From Paramacrobiotus richtersi (lineage: Eukaryota > Tardigrada > Eutardigrada > Parachela > Macrobiotidae), in assembly GCA_034698045.1 (NCBI GenBank), contig JAQGAU010000263.1:1-32637 (forward strand): 32,637 nucleotides of DNA, read 5' to 3'. A program made the position numbers and the translations under genes. The notes below the pieces were generated by a model. It worked only from the letters and a program-made list of their open reading frames with translations. It made no database searches and had not been told where the DNA came from. Below are positions 31,558 through 32,637 of the stretch, in pieces (position 1 is the stretch's first letter; the number at the start of each line of letters is the position of its first letter).

Positions 31558-32637
31558 GCAGCGCAAAGATGTCGCAGTCCAGGGGCGAGCGAACCGTTTG
31601 TGTACATTTATGGTTGCTCTAATCTACGAACTTACATGTCGCGTTCTCGTACTTGTTCGTCCATGTTAACAGAAATTTGTTACATAATAGGGTAGCGTTT
31701 TCCGACCGATTTCCTCGCATAACTGGATTAGCATTCGCGATCTTGCGCATCGAAAAGTATGCTTCGACGTACATACATAAGGTGGACGTCTTATTCGCTA
31801 CTACAAATGCATACCAAAAGCATCAGGGATTACATAGAAAGCAGAATTTCTAAGATAAGAAGAAAAGGCATGATTTCGTCTTTGGGAAGCTCAGAATCTT
31901 GGCGCCAGATCAGCAACGTGATGTGGAAGACAGCTTTTGAATTCCGGATAATTGATGTGAAACTCGTTCTTGGTCGGATGCGCGTCGAGTTGCTTCAGGA
32001 TCCGAAACTACAGTATGATCCGTAGCCTAGACACTGGCGCAGTTCCTGGAGTTGAAGATGCAGCGAATAATTGCTGCTGCCCCATATATGAAGTTTACTT
32101 ATGCTTCCTTGGGGCGATGACTGTTCTGGTAGTAAGAAGAAAAAAGAGGCCAGTTTATTACGTATTTCTAATATCAAGCGGTGTACGGAAGCTGTTTGCT
32201 AATAACTGACGTGAGAGAACAACTGCATTGTTTACTCTATATACAGTGCAGAAACAATTTCGAACAACAATGCGGTATATAGGCAGAATAGACAATGCAG
32301 TTGTTCTATTAATGACCAGCGAGCGGCTTCGGGTTTGCGCAACCTTTGGAATTAGTAGCCTGCCGATTTTCTTGTTACTCCGAGGTCCGAGTCGCATGAA
32401 GAGATCTGTTTAGTGTTTAACCCAAATGCGGTAAGCACTGAGCAGGCATAACAGGACTGCTTTTGCAAGGGTACTGTAATATAGTTTCGAGATATTGACA
32501 GTACTTCATTAAGTACGGCATTACGCGAATTTAGGGACATCCTCTAAAGTAATCCGACATAGCTTATTGTTATCAAGCAGCGAAGCGAGCGTTTTTTATG
32601 TTGCAAACGATTCTGACGTCGCACTGCGGACCGACCG
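31558..32637. other. Region up to the right edge, containing a predicted GPCR 5' flank
   Basis: Apart from the duplicated upstream block (next entry) no gene is seen. The block lies about 460-770 bp before the ATG in genes F and G, so the matching start codon would fall beyond the window. Confidence 0.45.
31800..32480 (+). repeat. Duplicated GPCR-upstream block, copy 2
   Basis: It matches 21240-21740 before GPCR G, and its last ~130 bases (core AACCCAAATGCGGTAAGCA, then ACAGGACTGCTTTT) also match 17290-17335 before GPCR F. It is longer than copy 1 by insertions around 32100-32300. It marks the 5' flank of a further unit of the array. Confidence 0.65.

Overview
This is a eukaryotic, almost certainly metazoan, window. 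Genes are split by introns with GT-AG ends (many 53-300 bp), and the two protein families are an F-box family and rhodopsin-like 7-TM receptors. The protein style (F-box proteins with a WNS-D-RG N-terminal domain, GPCRs with NRF instead of DRY) and the short introns suggest a tardigrade. That taxonomic call is inference from memory of the families, not a search result. There are no rRNA, tRNA, CRISPR or prokaryotic features.

Layout. Left part (1-9049): two plus-strand, five-exon F-box genes, A (5' end cut by the window) and B, with a decayed fragment of a third copy between them. A carries a 688-bp near-perfect foldback element flanked by TTAA in its last intron. Both have a long Phe/Pro/Gln-Ser-Pro-rich repeat region before the F-box. 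Middle and right part (10.8-32.6 kb): a repeating arrangement of a plus-strand GPCR followed by a minus-strand F-box gene: pseudo-GPCR E then F-box C; GPCR F then a two-exon F-box remnant; GPCR G then F-box D. After D come a possible GPCR TM1-TM2 remnant and a duplicated GPCR-upstream block that runs to the window edge. That block predicts another GPCR just beyond base 32637.

The F-box genes share one exon plan: exon 1, a ~215-232-residue N-terminal domain of unknown function; exon 2, linker plus F-box; exons 3-5, three conserved C-terminal blocks of about 64, 57-75 and 55-57 residues. All introns are phase 0. By F-box family knowledge they would be substrate adaptors of SCF ubiquitin ligases. 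C and D have basic NLS-like stretches where A and B have the aromatic repeats, so there are two subfamilies. D is fully intact, B is intact if a shifted splice donor is used, and C has one homopolymer frameshift. A is open in the visible part but has lost the conserved terminal Trp.

GPCRs F and G are intact, each 340 residues in three exons, and near-identical. E is broken by several frameshifts. The window therefore shows birth-and-death evolution of a mixed GPCR/F-box tandem array. Whether the two families work together (for example receptor turnover) is not shown by the sequence.
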